Source of the DNA: Hyphomicrobiales bacterium
GTDB lineage: Bacteria > Pseudomonadota > Alphaproteobacteria > Rhizobiales > JAJFHR01
DNA: 64,000 bases
Direction of reading: 5' to 3'
Assembly: GCA_021775475.1 (NCBI GenBank)
Contig: JAJFHS010000018.1
Span: forward strand, 1-64,000
How positions within the stretch are numbered: position 1 is the stretch's first letter; each line of letters begins with the position of its first letter. Under the pieces are notes generated by a model. That model worked only from the letters and a program-made list of their open reading frames with translations. It made no database searches and was not told the origin of the DNA. Positions 7,745-15,875 of this stretch are shown piece after piece. A program made the position numbers and the translations under genes.

Positions 7745-8860
7745 TTGTCTGGCGCGGATCTCAAGCAGGATATTTCGCTAAAAGCTCGTGAATGTGGTTT
7801 TGATCTGGTTCGGTTTACCTCGCCTGACAGCATTCCACTCGCCGCCGACCGGCTGAAAGAGTTTGTGGCCGCCGGTCGTCACGGCGATATGGCGTGGATG
7901 GAGACAACCATGCTGCGGCGCGCCTTGCCGCGCAACCTGTGGGGCGATGTGCGCTCTATAATCATGCTGGGTATCAATTATGGTCCCGAATGTGATCCTC
8001 TTGAAGGCCTGAAAGCAAAAGAAAACGGGGTTGTTTCCGTCTATGCCAGAGGTGGCGATTATCATGATCTGGTCAAAAAGCGCCTGAAAAATATTGCCCG
8101 CTGGATCCATGGGGAACACGATAAAGAGGTAAAGGTCTTTGTTGATACCGCACCGGTTATGGAAAAACCGCTGGCTCAGGCCGCTGGCCTTGGCTGGATG
8201 GGAAAACACACCAATCTGGTGACTAAGACACATGGGTCATGGTTGTTTTTGGGTAGTATTTTCACCACGCTCGAGATTGAACCCGATGCGCCCGAGGTCG
8301 ATCATTGTGGTTCTTGCAGCGCCTGTCTTGATATTTGCCCGACCAAAGCGTTCCCGGATGCCTATCAGATAGATGCGCGGCGGTGCATATCTTATCTGAC
8401 CATTGAATTTAAGGGTCACATCCCGGTTGAATTCAGAAAACCGATGGGTAACCGCATCTATGGTTGCGATGATTGTCTGGCAGTTTGCCCGTGGAATAAA
8501 TTTGCCAAAGCCGGGGCCGAAGCAAAACTCAAAGCCCGTGTTGAGCAAAATGCGCCCAGGCTTGATGATTTGATCGAGCTTGATGATACAGCCTTCCGGG
8601 CGCGGTTTTCAGGCTCGCCGATCAAGCGCAGCGGTCGCGATTGCTTCATTCGCAATGTATTGATCGCTGCTGGAAATTCAGGGTCTGTGGAGCTGGTGCC
8701 AAAAGTCCGACGATTGTTGATGGACCCATCACCGGTGGTCCGGGCAGCGGCCATTTGGGCGTTAAGCCAGTTGCTGGATGCTGCGGAATTTGCTCAGCTG
8801 AAGAAAAACCACGCCACTGTTGAAAGTGACAGTGATGTCGCTGCTGAATGGGAGATTTAA
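7745..8860 (+). CDS. queG: Epoxyqueuosine reductase QueG
   Basis: Catalyses the last step of queuosine synthesis, reducing epoxyqueuosine in tRNA to queuosine with cobalamin and two 4Fe-4S clusters. The ferredoxin motifs are [17 protein letters not shown] and [14 protein letters not shown] in the middle of the protein. The catalytic region [29 protein letters not shown] is present. The C-terminus carries HEAT-like repeats ([21 protein letters not shown]). It starts with TTG directly after the gst stop. Its need for cobalamin fits the cobalamin genes at 39-48 kb. Confidence 0.95.
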   Translation: MSGADLKQDISLKARECGFDLVRFTSPDSIPLAADRLKEFVAAGRHGDMAWMETTMLRRALPRNLWGDVRSIIMLGINYGPECDPLEGLKAKENGVVSVYARGGDYHDLVKKRLKNIARWIHGEHDKEVKVFVDTAPVMEKPLAQAAGLGWMGKHTNLVTKTHGSWLFLGSIFTTLEIEPDAPEVDHCGSCSACLDICPTKAFPDAYQIDARRCISYLTIEFKGHIPVEFRKPMGNRIYGCDDCLAVCPWNKFAKAGAEAKLKARVEQNAPRLDDLIELDDTAFRARFSGSPIKRSGRDCFIRNVLIAAGNSGSVELVPKVRRLLMDPSPVVRAAAIWALSQLLDAAEFAQLKKNHATVESDSDVAAEWEI

Positions 8861-9726
8861 TGCCGCATCTTTTTTGTTTTGGACTGGGATATACGGCATC
8901 CGCTGTGGGCAAGGAATTGTTGCAGGAAGGCTGGAAAGTAAGCGGGACCTGCCAAAGCGAAGACAGGCGCCGGGAGCTGGTTGGCCTTGGATTTGATGCT
9001 GTCATTTTTGATGGTGGTAGCCACAGTGATGAAGTTGTCACACTTTTGAATTCGGCAACGCACATTTTGCAATCAATCGCACCGGCAAAAGATGGTGATG
9101 CTGTGTTTGATGTCTTTGGTCAGGATATTCTGGCACGGGCTGCGCAAATAGAATGGCTGGCGTATCTTTCAACCACGGCTGTTTATGGCGACCGGCAGGG
9201 GGGCTGGGTTGAGGAGACATCCGAGCTTGCCCCGCAAATGCCGCGCGGGGTCTGGCGCTGCCACGCGGAAAAGCAATGGCAAAGCCTGTATGAAACTCAC
9301 GGTCTGGCGGTGCACATTTTCAGACTGGCGGGGATTTATGGGCCGGGCCGCAATCAGTTGAATAAACTGCGGGCAAAAAAGGCCCGCCGGATTGTCAGAA
9401 AAGGGCAACTTTTCAGCCGCATTCATGTGGACGATATCGTTGCGACCTTGCGCGCTTCAATTGATCGCACCAATCCCGGTGCCATTTACAATGTCTGCGA
9501 CAATGAAGCGTCACCACCACAAGACGTTATCGAATATGCCGCTGGTCTGCTGGGTGTCGATGTGCCACCGGCGGAAGCCTTCGATCAGGCTGAATTAAGT
9601 GATATGGCGCGCAGTTTTTATTCCGAGAGCAAGAAGGTCAGCAATGAAAAAATCAAAACTGAACTGGGTGTGGTTCTGAAATATCCAACCTACCGCGAGG
9701 GGTTGGCTGCGCTGGCTAAGCGGTGA
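8860..9726 (+). CDS. SDR-family NAD(P)-dependent epimerase-like protein
   Basis: A 288-residue Rossmann protein, with FCFGLGYTASAVGKELLQEG as nucleotide-binding loop and YLSTTAVYGDRQGGWVEETS holding the catalytic Ser-Thr-Thr/Tyr region. It resembles YeeZ-type NAD-dependent epimerases, whose substrates are mostly unknown. I chose ATG 8860, which overlaps the queG stop (TAATG), over ATG 8848; the family begins PHLFCFGLG. It forms a tight gst-queG-sdr operon. Confidence 0.82.
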   Translation: MPHLFCFGLGYTASAVGKELLQEGWKVSGTCQSEDRRRELVGLGFDAVIFDGGSHSDEVVTLLNSATHILQSIAPAKDGDAVFDVFGQDILARAAQIEWLAYLSTTAVYGDRQGGWVEETSELAPQMPRGVWRCHAEKQWQSLYETHGLAVHIFRLAGIYGPGRNQLNKLRAKKARRIVRKGQLFSRIHVDDIVATLRASIDRTNPGAIYNVCDNEASPPQDVIEYAAGLLGVDVPPAEAFDQAELSDMARSFYSESKKVSNEKIKTELGVVLKYPTYREGLAALAKR

Positions 9727-9732
9727 ACAATC

Positions 9733-10263
9733 TCATCGGGGCAGGACTTCGAGCGAACGCAAGGCCTGGGTAAGGAATATAAAGGCGAATGAAACACCGG
9801 CGAAACTCAAGGCGCGGACGAAACGTTTTCGTTTCAAGTCCCTGAGCAAGGAGTTTTTCTGAATTTCATAGACCAGTTCGATTTTCCAGTTGCTGCGATC
9901 AACGGCCTCAACATATTCATCGAGATTGGAATAACGTTCATCAAGAAGATAATAGCTACGCTGAAGATTGCCGTTTCCGGCACCCAGTTTTGGTGCCATG
10001 CTACGGGAGGGATAGAGCACATAAGCGAACATCATCACCGGCACAACGCCGGGCAACCATGAAAAGACAACCAGTGAAATTGAAAATTGCGGGTTTCCCG
10101 GAGCCATTGCGCCAACGGTTGTGATAAACCCCAACGAGAAGATGAAGCCAAGGCTGACGATTTGCGCTTTTGTGTCATAGGCACGGATTGAATCATGCAC
10201 ATTGTGTAAAGAAGACAGCAGAATGGAAAGGGTGGCCGGATCAATTTTGTTTTTATTACTCAA
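9733..10263 (-). CDS. DUF5706 / Pycsar-effector-like membrane protein
   Basis: A 176-residue membrane protein resembling the transmembrane effector domain of Pycsar defence systems. A soluble N-terminal helix ends in RAYDTKAQ (Asp30, Lys32), followed by two membrane helices (about 34-54 and 62-84), a cytosolic stretch with YYLLDERYSNLDEYVEA, the conserved YEIQKNSLLRDLKRKRF helix, and a last membrane helix (about 150-168). In Pycsar, a cyclic pyrimidine activates such proteins to depolarise the membrane. No uridylate or cytidylate cyclase is adjacent, so a defence role is unproven and a housekeeping role is possible. Assignment rests on topology and motif memory. Confidence 0.55.
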   Translation of the reverse strand: MSNKNKIDPATLSILLSSLHNVHDSIRAYDTKAQIVSLGFIFSLGFITTVGAMAPGNPQFSISLVVFSWLPGVVPVMMFAYVLYPSRSMAPKLGAGNGNLQRSYYLLDERYSNLDEYVEAVDRSNWKIELVYEIQKNSLLRDLKRKRFVRALSFAGVSFAFIFLTQALRSLEVLPR

Positions 10264-10312
10264 TTTATAAAACCTGTGCGATTACGCCTTTTTCGCACCG
10301 GGTTTACGTCCC

Positions 10313-10333
10313 TGACATGACAGTTTCATGTCA
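10313..10333. repeat. Small inverted repeat upstream of DUF5706 gene
   Basis: TGACATGA and TCATGTCA form a perfect 8-bp inverted repeat with a 5-base centre, about 50 bp before the DUF5706 gene start. It could be an operator or a weak hairpin. There is no T-run. Confidence 0.35.
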
Positions 10334-10426
10334 AATGCCGGTTGCCGCTTTTTCAGAAGCGCTCTAACTGTGGAGGCTCAACATATTCTACCACTAAGGT
10401 ATAATTTTGCTGCTCGGCCCTGCCGT

Positions 10427-11227
10427 TTAACCCGACGTTTGCAATTTTGATTTCAGGTCAGAAATTTCTTTCCGAAGCCCGCGTACTTCACTCAGGATCA
10501 TTTCTGTTTCGCTCATCATCGCATCGCGCTCAGCGCGTGCTTCGGTTTCATGTTCGGATTGCATCGCATCGACAATAACCCCGATAAAGAGGTTCAGGAC
10601 CGTAAAAGCAGTGGCGATTATGAAGGGGACGAATAACATCCACGCAAAAGGAAACTCATCCATCACCGGACGCACGATGCCCATGGACCAGCTCTCAAGC
10701 GTCATGATCTGGAAAAGCGTGTAGGATGATTCTCCGATGGAGCCGAACCATTGCGGAAAGGCCCCGGCATAGAGTTTGGTTGAAATCACTGCAAATACGT
10801 AGAAAATCAAACCCAGAAGTAACACGATTGATCCCATGCCTGGCAAGGCAGACAACAGGCCGGTGACCACACGCCGCATGGCTTTGACGGTTGATATCAA
10901 ACGAAGTACGCGCAAAATCCTGAAGGCACGCAAAACCGATAATGCGCCGGTGGCGGGTATCAGAGCGATGGCAATGATGAGAAAGTCAAAAATGCGCCAG
11001 GGATCACGCCAGAACCCTTTGAAATCTGCTATCAATCGGGCGGTAATTTCAAGCACGAAAATTGCAAGAATAATTTGATCAAGCGTCAGCAACAGCGGGC
11101 CGACTGTCGCCATGGTGCCAGGACTGGTTTCCAGCCCCAGAATAATTGCATTAATGACGATTATTGCCAGAATAATGCCTTCAAAACGAGGCAACTGGAG
11201 TAAATGCTTAAGTTTTTCACGTGACAT
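10427..11227 (-). CDS. Voltage-gated sodium channel (NaChBac/NavAb type)
   Basis: A single-domain six-helix channel of 266 residues that should assemble as a homotetramer in the inner membrane. The voltage sensor S4 carries arginines every third position (Arg100, 103, 106, 109 in VLRAFRILRVLRL). The pore filter is TLESWSM at residues 176-182, identical to my recollection of the sodium-selective NavAb filter. S6 (FIIATAFTVLNLFIGVIVDAM) leads into a C-terminal coiled coil (residues 225-262) that would hold the tetramer. Proposed roles in the family are sodium entry for motility, pH homeostasis or chemotaxis. Confidence 0.93.
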   Translation of the reverse strand: MSREKLKHLLQLPRFEGIILAIIVINAIILGLETSPGTMATVGPLLLTLDQIILAIFVLEITARLIADFKGFWRDPWRIFDFLIIAIALIPATGALSVLRAFRILRVLRLISTVKAMRRVVTGLLSALPGMGSIVLLLGLIFYVFAVISTKLYAGAFPQWFGSIGESSYTLFQIMTLESWSMGIVRPVMDEFPFAWMLFVPFIIATAFTVLNLFIGVIVDAMQSEHETEARAERDAMMSETEMILSEVRGLRKEISDLKSKLQTSG

Positions 11228-11323
11228 TTGGCGAGATCCCCGGAGTGTTGAGCCATCTTCTGGCCATCAATTGGGGTGCAATTGTGTCTTCTGCAACGCA
11301 GGCCTGAAAAATAATCCCAAGCC

Positions 11324-12103
11324 CTAAGCCAGTTCGGCAATCGTTGCTATTAGGCGCTCAATATCCTCGTCGCGCGACAAACGGTGTTCGCCGTCTTCAA
11401 TCAGATCGAGCTTCACATCTCCTTCAAGATGAGCCACCAGCTTTTCAGACTGTTGCCAGGGGACATCAACGTCCTTGCCCCCGTGAATGATGCGCACCGG
11501 GCAATGGGTGTTAAATTTTTCACCACCAAACAAAAGATGACGCCGACCTTCTTCAATGAGCTTCCAGGTAATGGGATAATGCTCATCATCATAAGCTGAC
11601 GGGCGCATGAATACGCCGGTTTGTTTTAATTCCTGGCGAATGCCGGGAGGGAATTTCTGCCACATCAAATCGTGCGTCATATCCACTGCCGGGGCGATTA
11701 AAACCAGGCCTTTGATACGGCTGTTTTCAGCACCGATTAGTTTGAGGTGGGCCAGCGTCACCAGCAGGACAATCCAGCCACCCATGCTGGAGCCCACAAG
11801 AACCTGGGGGCCTTGCGTCAATTGATTGAAAATAGCGCTACATTCTTCGACCCAATCTCCAATGGTGGCGTCTTCGAACTGGCCGGATGATGCGCCGTTA
11901 CCGGAATAATCAAAACGCACACAAGACCGGTTTTGTTCAGTTGCCCAGGTGGAAATCCGGCTGGCCTTTATCCCGGTCATATTTGACCTGAAGCCATTGG
12001 CCCACAGAATTCCGGGTGAGGTTTTTTCCTCGATCTCATTGGTGAGACAGGCAATTTTTCTGCCGTGAGACAGATTGAGGAATTGCGGATTTTGGTTAGT
12101 CAT
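11324..12103 (-). CDS. Alpha/beta hydrolase
   Basis: A 259-residue serine hydrolase. The nucleophile elbow is VGSSMGGW, the oxyanion region is WANGFRSNMTG, and the late catalytic Asp and His are in HGGKDVDVPW and EDGEHRLS. It resembles the ABHD10/palmitoyl-thioesterase-like branch common in alphaproteobacteria; the substrate is unknown. Its ATG lies at 12103 and divergent glycosyltransferase starts lie at 12107 or 12152, so each gene's regulatory DNA must overlap the other's coding sequence. Confidence 0.85.
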   Translation of the reverse strand: MTNQNPQFLNLSHGRKIACLTNEIEEKTSPGILWANGFRSNMTGIKASRISTWATEQNRSCVRFDYSGNGASSGQFEDATIGDWVEECSAIFNQLTQGPQVLVGSSMGGWIVLLVTLAHLKLIGAENSRIKGLVLIAPAVDMTHDLMWQKFPPGIRQELKQTGVFMRPSAYDDEHYPITWKLIEEGRRHLLFGGEKFNTHCPVRIIHGGKDVDVPWQQSEKLVAHLEGDVKLDLIEDGEHRLSRDEDIERLIATIAELA

Positions 12104-12106
12104 CCT

Positions 12107-13357
12107 ATGACTGGTCCTGAAATTGAAACGAGCGGCAACAATCTGGAACGATGGATGGCAAAGCGCAAGCCAAAATCACAGCAGCAAACAGTTCTTCAGG
12201 TCATTCCTGCACTTGAGATCGGTGGGGCCGAGCGCGGGACCATCGATGTGGCGGCAGCTTTGGTAAATGCCGGGTGCCGGGCGCTGGTTGTTTCCGAAGG
12301 CGGGCGTATGGTGCCAGATCTTGAAGCTGTAGGCGCTGAACATATTGTCAAGCCGATGGCCTCTAAAAATCCGCTCCAGATGGCGCTGAATGTATCGACT
12401 TTGCGCCAGATTATTGAACGCGAACAGGTGGATATTATTCATGCCCGCAGCCGCGCCCCGGCGTGGAGTGCATGGTCGGCGGCAGCCAAAACGGGTATTG
12501 CCTTTGTTACCACCTACCAAAGTATTTACAGCGAGAATTTCCCCTTAAAACGCGTTTACAACAGTGTTATGGCGCGCGGTGAGCTGACCATTGCCAATTC
12601 CGAATATACGGCCACGTTGATCCGGGATCGCCATGGCGATGTGGTTAAGCGCATCGCGGTTGTTCATCGCGGCGTTGATCTGAAGGTGTTTTCTGACCGA
12701 TACGTCACAGCGGCCAGCCGTGAAAAAATTACCAAAGACTGGCAACTGGAAGCGTCTGTAAAAACCCTGATGCTGCCGGCACGGCTGGCCCGGCGCAAGG
12801 GGCATGGGCTGTTGATTGCGGCACTGGCTAAATTAAACCTGTCTGACCTGCCACCGTTTGTCTGTATTTTTGTCGGAGGTACCAAAGGACGTGAGCATGT
12901 TGTTGAGCGGCTTAAACAGTTAAGCCAACGCCATGAGCTGCCTGAGGAATTAATCAGATATCCCGGCCATTGTCGTGATATGGCAGCGGCCTATCAGGCT
13001 GTTGATATTGTACTCATGCCGTCCACTGTGCCCGAAGCCTTTGGCCGTGTGGCTGCTGAAGCCCAGGCGATGGGAAAGCCGGTGATTGTTACCGATATAG
13101 GTGCGGTGGGAGAGACCGTTTTAGCCCAACCTGATGTCATTGAGAGTGAGATTACCGGGTGGCGTGTTACGCCCGATGACCCCGATGCTCTGGCACAAGC
13201 GATCGTGCAGGCGTTACAAATGTCAGATGAGGAAACTGCAGGCATCAGCAAAAGAGCTATTGAGTTCATCAGGCAAAACTATTCCGTCGAAAAAATGACT
13301 TCCGCAACCCTTGAGCTTTACGCCGGGTTAAGTCAAATCCAACAAAAACCGGGATGA
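12107..13357 (+). CDS. Glycosyltransferase family 4 protein
   Basis: A GT-B fold transferase that probably adds a sugar to a surface glycan or lipid. The N-terminal half has the acceptor loop LEIGGAERGTIDVAAAL and VDIIHARSRAPAW. The C-terminal half carries LPARLARRKGHGLLIAAL and the donor-binding signature PSTVPEAFGRVAAEAQAMGKPVI with the two conserved glutamates. ATG 12107 avoids overlap with the divergent hydrolase. ATG 12152 (MAKRKPKSQQ) is equally plausible and has GGAACG upstream. The donor sugar is not predictable. No other glycan genes are adjacent. Confidence 0.85.
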   Translation: MTGPEIETSGNNLERWMAKRKPKSQQQTVLQVIPALEIGGAERGTIDVAAALVNAGCRALVVSEGGRMVPDLEAVGAEHIVKPMASKNPLQMALNVSTLRQIIEREQVDIIHARSRAPAWSAWSAAAKTGIAFVTTYQSIYSENFPLKRVYNSVMARGELTIANSEYTATLIRDRHGDVVKRIAVVHRGVDLKVFSDRYVTAASREKITKDWQLEASVKTLMLPARLARRKGHGLLIAALAKLNLSDLPPFVCIFVGGTKGREHVVERLKQLSQRHELPEELIRYPGHCRDMAAAYQAVDIVLMPSTVPEAFGRVAAEAQAMGKPVIVTDIGAVGETVLAQPDVIESEITGWRVTPDDPDALAQAIVQALQMSDEETAGISKRAIEFIRQNYSVEKMTSATLELYAGLSQIQQKPG

Positions 13358-13371
13358 ATTCGGCTCTTTTC

Positions 13372-13505
13372 TTGACATGGTTTTATTTATCTTTGATCCT
13401 GTGAATATACCGGCTAGAGTGCAGCGCGATTTGAGCGTAAGCTTTAGTATGCAAACTGATGAATTTTCCCGTGGTCGAGCGGGTGGAATATAAGGAGAGG
13501 ACAAG
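13372..13505 (+). promoter_or_regulatory. infC leader with TTGACA box
   Basis: The 148 bp between the glycosyltransferase stop and infC contain TTGACA at 13373-13378, a likely -35 element; the -10 is not clear. The strong ribosome site AGGAG at 13493-13497 sits 8 bases before the AUA start. Confidence 0.5.
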
Positions 13506-14042
13506 ATAGCACGTAGACCGTTTCAAGGTGCGCCATCCCGTAGAGGACCGCGCGTCAATGAATTGATTGATGAACCCCAGGTAGTTGTAATTGATGACAC
13601 CGGGCTAAATCATGGCCCCACCCCGATAGAACAAGCAATGGATATGGCTGATGAGGCCGGACTTGATTTGGTGGAAGTCTCGCCAAATGAAAAACCGCCT
13701 GTATGCAAATTGCTGGATTATGGTAAATTCAAATATCAATCGCAGAAAAAAGCCAACGAAGCTCGCAAAAAGCAGAAAACCGTTGATGTCAAAGAAATAA
13801 AAATGCGGCCCAATATTGATACGCATGATTATGATGTCAAAATGCGCAATATGAGACGCTTTTTTGATGGTGGTGACAAGGTCAAGGTATCCTTACGTTT
13901 TCGCGGTCGCGAAATGGCGCATAAAGAACTTGGCTTTCAGCTTTTGAACCGGGTTAAGGAAGATATTGTTGAATACGCCAAGGTCGAATCCGAAGCCAAA
14001 CTGGAAGGCCGACAGATGATCATGATCCTGGCCCCGAAATAG
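13506..14042 (+). CDS. infC: Translation initiation factor IF-3 (AUA start)
   Basis: Binds the 30S subunit, blocks premature 50S joining and proofreads the start codon. The reading frame begins at an ATA codon (13506): the residues after it, [20 protein letters not shown], are the expected IF-3 N-terminus, and no ATG, GTG or TTG lies between the Shine-Dalgarno AGGAG (13493-13497) and that codon. infC genes commonly start at rare AUU or AUA codons, which allows IF-3 to repress its own synthesis. The two domains are the N-terminal VVVIDDTG...[19 protein letters not shown] and the C-terminal [16 protein letters not shown]. It is first in the infC-rpmI-rplT-pheST cluster. Confidence 0.95.
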   Translation: MARRPFQGAPSRRGPRVNELIDEPQVVVIDDTGLNHGPTPIEQAMDMADEAGLDLVEVSPNEKPPVCKLLDYGKFKYQSQKKANEARKKQKTVDVKEIKMRPNIDTHDYDVKMRNMRRFFDGGDKVKVSLRFRGREMAHKELGFQLLNRVKEDIVEYAKVESEAKLEGRQMIMILAPK

Positions 14043-14182
14043 CGGTAATACTCAGGCTTGCAATTGTCTGCATACATAGCTATAAACCGCGTTTCCAGGA
14101 ACCGTCCGGCGTGAAGGGCATGCCGTGTCGGTTCAAAATGCTTCCTGTTTTCAGGTGCTATTATATTTAAGAAAGAAGCAAA

Positions 14183-14380
14183 ATGCCCAAAATGAAGACG
14201 AAAAGCGGCGTGAAGAAGCGATTCAGCCTCACCGCCAGCGGCAAAGTGCGAGCGAACCAGGCCGGTAAGCAGCATGGCATGATCAAGCGTACCAACAAGC
14301 AACTGCGCAATCAGCGCGGGACCACTGTGTTGGCACCATCAGATGCCAAAATCATCAAAAAGTTTATGCCGTACGGCTAA
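14183..14380 (+). CDS. rpmI: 50S ribosomal protein L35
   Basis: A 65-residue basic ribosomal protein ([21 protein letters not shown]) of standard length. It lies 140 bp after infC. The gap carries no gene and may hold an RNA leader for L20 autoregulation, as known in other bacteria; I cannot identify the structure here. AGAAAG precedes the ATG. Confidence 0.97.
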   Translation: MPKMKTKSGVKKRFSLTASGKVRANQAGKQHGMIKRTNKQLRNQRGTTVLAPSDAKIIKKFMPYG

Positions 14381-14431
14381 TCGCTAATCTTGTTGTTTTG
14401 GCATTGCCAATTCAATTTATGGAGAAATCTC

Positions 14432-14788
14432 ATGGCACGTGTCAAAAGAGGCGTCACCACTCACGCCCGCCACCGCAAAATTATCAAAGCCGCCAAAGGT
14501 TATTATGGCCGGCGCAAGAATACCTTTCGTACTGCTAATCAGGCGGTCGAAAAAGCCGGTCAATATGCTTATCGCGACCGCAAAGCGAGAAAACGCAGCT
14601 TCCGCGCCTTGTGGATCCAGCGCATTAATGCCGCATCACGCGAACATGGCGTGACGTATGGTCGCTTTATCAACGGGCTCAGCCTCGCCGGTATTGAAAT
14701 TGACCGTAAGGTTTTAGCTGATTTGGCTGTGCGTGAGCCCGATGCTTTCAAAGCACTGGTTGAAAAAGCTCAAGCCGCACTCGGTTAG
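14432..14788 (+). CDS. rplT: 50S ribosomal protein L20
   Basis: A 118-residue 23S rRNA-binding assembly protein beginning [23 protein letters not shown], a textbook L20 N-terminus. The start is ATG 14432, preceded by GGAGAAA; the longer reading from 14390 adds 14 unlike residues. It follows rpmI by 51 bp and ends 4 bp before pheS. Confidence 0.98.
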   Translation: MARVKRGVTTHARHRKIIKAAKGYYGRRKNTFRTANQAVEKAGQYAYRDRKARKRSFRALWIQRINAASREHGVTYGRFINGLSLAGIEIDRKVLADLAVREPDAFKALVEKAQAALG

Positions 14789-14792
14789 TTCG

Positions 14793-15875
14793 ATGAGTGA
14801 TCACGAACAACTCGCCCGTGATTTACATGAAGAAATAAAAGCGGCTGGCGATGAAGCAACGCTTGAGGCTGTGCGCGTGTCTGCGCTTGGCAAAAAGGGA
14901 CGCATTTCACAGTTGATGAAATCTCTGGGGTCGATGGACCCGGAGCAGCGCAAAATCATGGGACCGGCACTTAACGGTCTCAAGAACGATATCCAGGCGG
15001 CAATTTCTGAGCGTCAAAAGGCACTGTATGCAGCCGCACTTGATGCGCGACTGCAAACTGAAAAACTTGATGTAACATTACCGCTGCCGCCAAGTGCACA
15101 GCAAATGGGCCGTATTCATCCGGTGTCTCAGGTGATGGATGAAATTGCCGCGATATTTGGTGACATGGGCCTCAGCATTGCCGAAGGCCCGGATATCGAA
15201 GATGATTTTCACAATTTTACTGCCCTGAACATCCCGGCTGAACATCCCGCCCGGCAGATGCATGATACGTTTTATTTTAACGAGCGCGAAGATGGCTCGC
15301 GTCTGGTGTTGCGCACGCATACCAGTCCGGTGCAAATCCGCACCATGATGTCAGGCCCACCACCACACCGCATTGTTGCGCCAGGCCGGACCTATCGTTG
15401 CGACAGTGACCAAACCCACACGCCAATGTTTCACCAGATTGAAGGTCTGGTGATTGATAAAGAAACCCACATTGGTCACCTCAAATGGGTGCTGGAAGAA
15501 TTCTGCAAGGCTTTCTTTGAAGTGGACAGCGTCAAGATGCGCTTCCGCCCCAGCCATTTCCCGTTCACTGAACCCTCGTTTGAAATGGATATCGGGTGCG
15601 CGCGGCTGGGTAATGAAATTCGCATTGGCGAAGGTGAGGACTGGCTCGAAATTCTCGGTTGCGGCATGGTTCATCCGTCCGTCTTGCGCAATGTGGATAT
15701 TGATCCTGATGTCTATCAGGGCTTTGCCTTTGGTATGGGCATTGACCGGTTGGCGATGCTCAAATACGGCATTCCTGATTTGCGTGCATTTTTTGAAGCC
15801 GATCTCAGATGGTTGCGCCACTATGGTTTTGTGCCACTCGACATTCCAACCCTGCATGGAGGGTTGAGCCGATGA
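14793..15875 (+). CDS. pheS: Phenylalanyl-tRNA synthetase alpha subunit
   Basis: The catalytic subunit of the alpha2-beta2 enzyme that charges tRNA-Phe. After an N-terminal coiled coil (residues 1-90) come class II motifs: motif 1 around [19 protein letters not shown], motif 2 with the Arg of [22 protein letters not shown], and motif 3 [15 protein letters not shown] chose ATG 14793 ([11 protein letters not shown]). At 360 residues it has normal length. The stop overlaps the pheT start (ATGA). Confidence 0.98.
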   Translation: MSDHEQLARDLHEEIKAAGDEATLEAVRVSALGKKGRISQLMKSLGSMDPEQRKIMGPALNGLKNDIQAAISERQKALYAAALDARLQTEKLDVTLPLPPSAQQMGRIHPVSQVMDEIAAIFGDMGLSIAEGPDIEDDFHNFTALNIPAEHPARQMHDTFYFNEREDGSRLVLRTHTSPVQIRTMMSGPPPHRIVAPGRTYRCDSDQTHTPMFHQIEGLVIDKETHIGHLKWVLEEFCKAFFEVDSVKMRFRPSHFPFTEPSFEMDIGCARLGNEIRIGEGEDWLEILGCGMVHPSVLRNVDIDPDVYQGFAFGMGIDRLAMLKYGIPDLRAFFEADLRWLRHYGFVPLDIPTLHGGLSR

